Shown piece after piece: positions 33,265 to 34,329 of a stretch of DNA of 34,329 nt. Location of the stretch: NCBI GenBank assembly GCA_016783865.1, contig JADHVS010000028.1:1-34329 (forward strand), read 5' to 3'. The notes beneath the pieces were generated by a model. It made no database searches. It saw nothing but the letters and a program-made list of their open reading frames with translations, and was not told the DNA's origin. The stretch is from Bacteroidales bacterium. Lineage in GTDB: Bacteria > Bacteroidota > Bacteroidia > Bacteroidales > SM23-62. Position numbers and translations under genes: made by a program. Positions within the stretch are counted from its first letter, which is position 1. The number at the start of each line of letters is the position of its first letter.

Positions 33265-34329
33265 TCAGGCGGAATTCCGCTCAGCGTTTATGATACCGAA
33301 TGAACACCGCATGGCAAGTTTTTCATAGACTTTTTTCTCATCCCCATCTTTACCTGTTTCTTCCCTTTCCCTTATCATCTGAAGCGCATATTGCTGAATG
33401 GTCAGAAGCGGTAATTCAATCCGTTGCCTCATTTTAACAGACAATTGGTTTTCGGGCCTGTCAGCCATAAGATCAGGTGAACCGGAAAGGCGTAACAGAT
33501 ATTTCCTGGTACGCTCAAATTCCTGATGGATCATGTTCCATAATCTACCATAACGCTCATGATCAGAAAGGTGTGCTGTAAGAGGGAAGAAACATTTGGT
33601 CATCGCCATTTCACAATTATCCATGAGAGATTTGAAGAACAATGAATGATTATATAACTTTTCCACTGAACTCCATTCCCCCTGCGCTTCAAGGGTCTCA
33701 AATGCAGTTCCCACACCGTAATATCCGGGCAGGTTTTGTTTCAGCTGGCTCCAGGCTCCCACGTAGGGAACTGCCCGCAAATCATCGAGGTTTAATTTGC
33801 CTTGTTTTCGTTTGGAGGGTCGACTGCCTATATTGGTTTTCCCATAATACCTTAAAGGACTGGCATAGTCGAGATATTCCAGAAAATCGGGCATGTTTTT
33901 TAGGATTTTGTACGACTCATAGCTTTCATCTGCCAGTTTTTCAATCAATAAATCTTCTTCCTGGGTAAGGGTGGGTTCCCAGGATGAAAAAACCGAATTC
34001 CATATGCCTGCGTGCATCAGCTGCTCAATATTATATCTTGCTGTGTCAATGGTGCCAAAGTTGGAACTGATAGTCTGTCCCTGAATGGTCAGCTGAATTT
34101 CTTTATTGGCGATGTTTGATCCCATGGATGCATAAAACTGGTGCGTCCTTCCACCTCCGCGTGCAGGCGGCCCGCCACGGCCATCGAAAAAGACAACCTG
34201 GATTCCATATTCGGCTGAAAGTGCACTCAGGGCTTCTTTGGCCTTATATATGCTCCAATTAGCCATCAGGTATCCTCCATCCTTGGTCCCGTCAGAATAG
34301 CCCAGCATAATGGTTTGTATATTTTTCCT
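33265..34329 (-). CDS. ppc: Phosphoenolpyruvate carboxylase (C-terminal part; 5' end outside window)
   Basis: The frame is open to the right edge; 354 C-terminal residues are visible. They contain IMLGYSDGTKDGGYLMANW and the glycine-rich FFDGRGGPPARGGGRTH, both active-site blocks of PEPC (the family usually has FHGRGG; Asp replaces His here). The C-terminus has AVPYVGAWSQ (family VPWIFAWTQ-like) and ends INAERNSA. The enzyme carboxylates PEP to oxaloacetate, feeding the TCA cycle. The sequence is divergent from the proteobacterial type but fits the PEPC family. An ATG at 34308 is internal. Confidence 0.92.
   Translation of the reverse strand, partial: RKNIQTIMLGYSDGTKDGGYLMANWSIYKAKEALSALSAEYGIQVVFFDGRGGPPARGGGRTHQFYASMGSNIANKEIQLTIQGQTISSNFGTIDTARYNIEQLMHAGIWNSVFSSWEPTLTQEEDLLIEKLADESYESYKILKNMPDFLEYLDYASPLRYYGKTNIGSRPSKRKQGKLNLDDLRAVPYVGAWSQLKQNLPGYYGVGTAFETLEAQGEWSSVEKLYNHSLFFKSLMDNCEMAMTKCFFPLTAHLSDHERYGRLWNMIHQEFERTRKYLLRLSGSPDLMADRPENQLSVKMRQRIELPLLTIQQYALQMIREREETGKDGDEKKVYEKLAMRCSFGIINAERNSA

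Overview
The window looks like chromosome from a member of the Bacteroidota, probably an environmental Bacteroidales/Marinilabiliales-type organism. The reasons are a type IX secretion C-terminal sorting domain, a Reg_prop/Y_Y_Y sensor kinase, two promoters of the TTG-N19/20-TAnnTTTG kind, few Shine-Dalgarno sequences, a mevalonate-kinase-type GHMP protein next to a MenA-type prenyltransferase, and several SGNH esterase, GH2 and CocE hydrolases with signal peptides. The genus cannot be named from this sequence. No rRNA, tRNA, transposase, phage gene or CRISPR array was seen.

Layout. 1-6443 (+): the 3' end of 6-phosphogluconate dehydrogenase, two tandem PfkB sugar kinases of the KDG-kinase type, a URO-D-fold protein and an exported sialate O-acetylesterase, ending at a bidirectional terminator. 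6457-8877: a small stand-alone NUMOD1 protein (-), then a GHMP kinase and a UbiA prenyltransferase (+), which suggests isoprenoid supply to menaquinone. 8874-12647 (-): a 1257-residue periplasmic-sensing histidine kinase with its own promoter.

12818-18636 (-) is the most interesting block. In transcript order it holds three short double-glycine-leader peptides, a strong hairpin, a 37-residue membrane micro-ORF, an HlyD-type adaptor, a C39-peptidase ABC exporter, a CPBP (Abi-type) membrane protease and an SDR protein without the usual catalytic Tyr and Lys. It reads as a complete system for making, processing and exporting secreted peptides (bacteriocin/microcin or signal), with a candidate immunity function.

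18850-21711 (-) surrounds a Tat-exported Gfo/Idh/MocA oxidoreductase with decayed genes: an outer-membrane-protein tail, an amber-split ORF, a detached T9SS sorting domain and a frameshifted lipoprotein. 21804-24250 (-): DinB-like protein and CocE/NonD hydrolase. 24635-25402 (+): ProC-like reductase. 25424-29130 (-): carbon-nitrogen hydrolase with no normal start codon, LysE exporter, DUF3788-like protein and a two-gene ABC-2 exporter. 29254-34329 (-): GH2 lipoprotein, frameshifted HEAT-repeat gene, nucleoside phosphorylase, a hydrolase-tail remnant and the 3' part of PEP carboxylase.

Scattered between genes are seven short tracts of strictly phased 7-nt (once 8-nt) word repeats. Each uses different words but the same rhythm, and they often begin at or just after a stop codon. 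I know of no named element of this kind in Bacteroidota. With the peptide locus, they are the main candidates for undescribed biology here.
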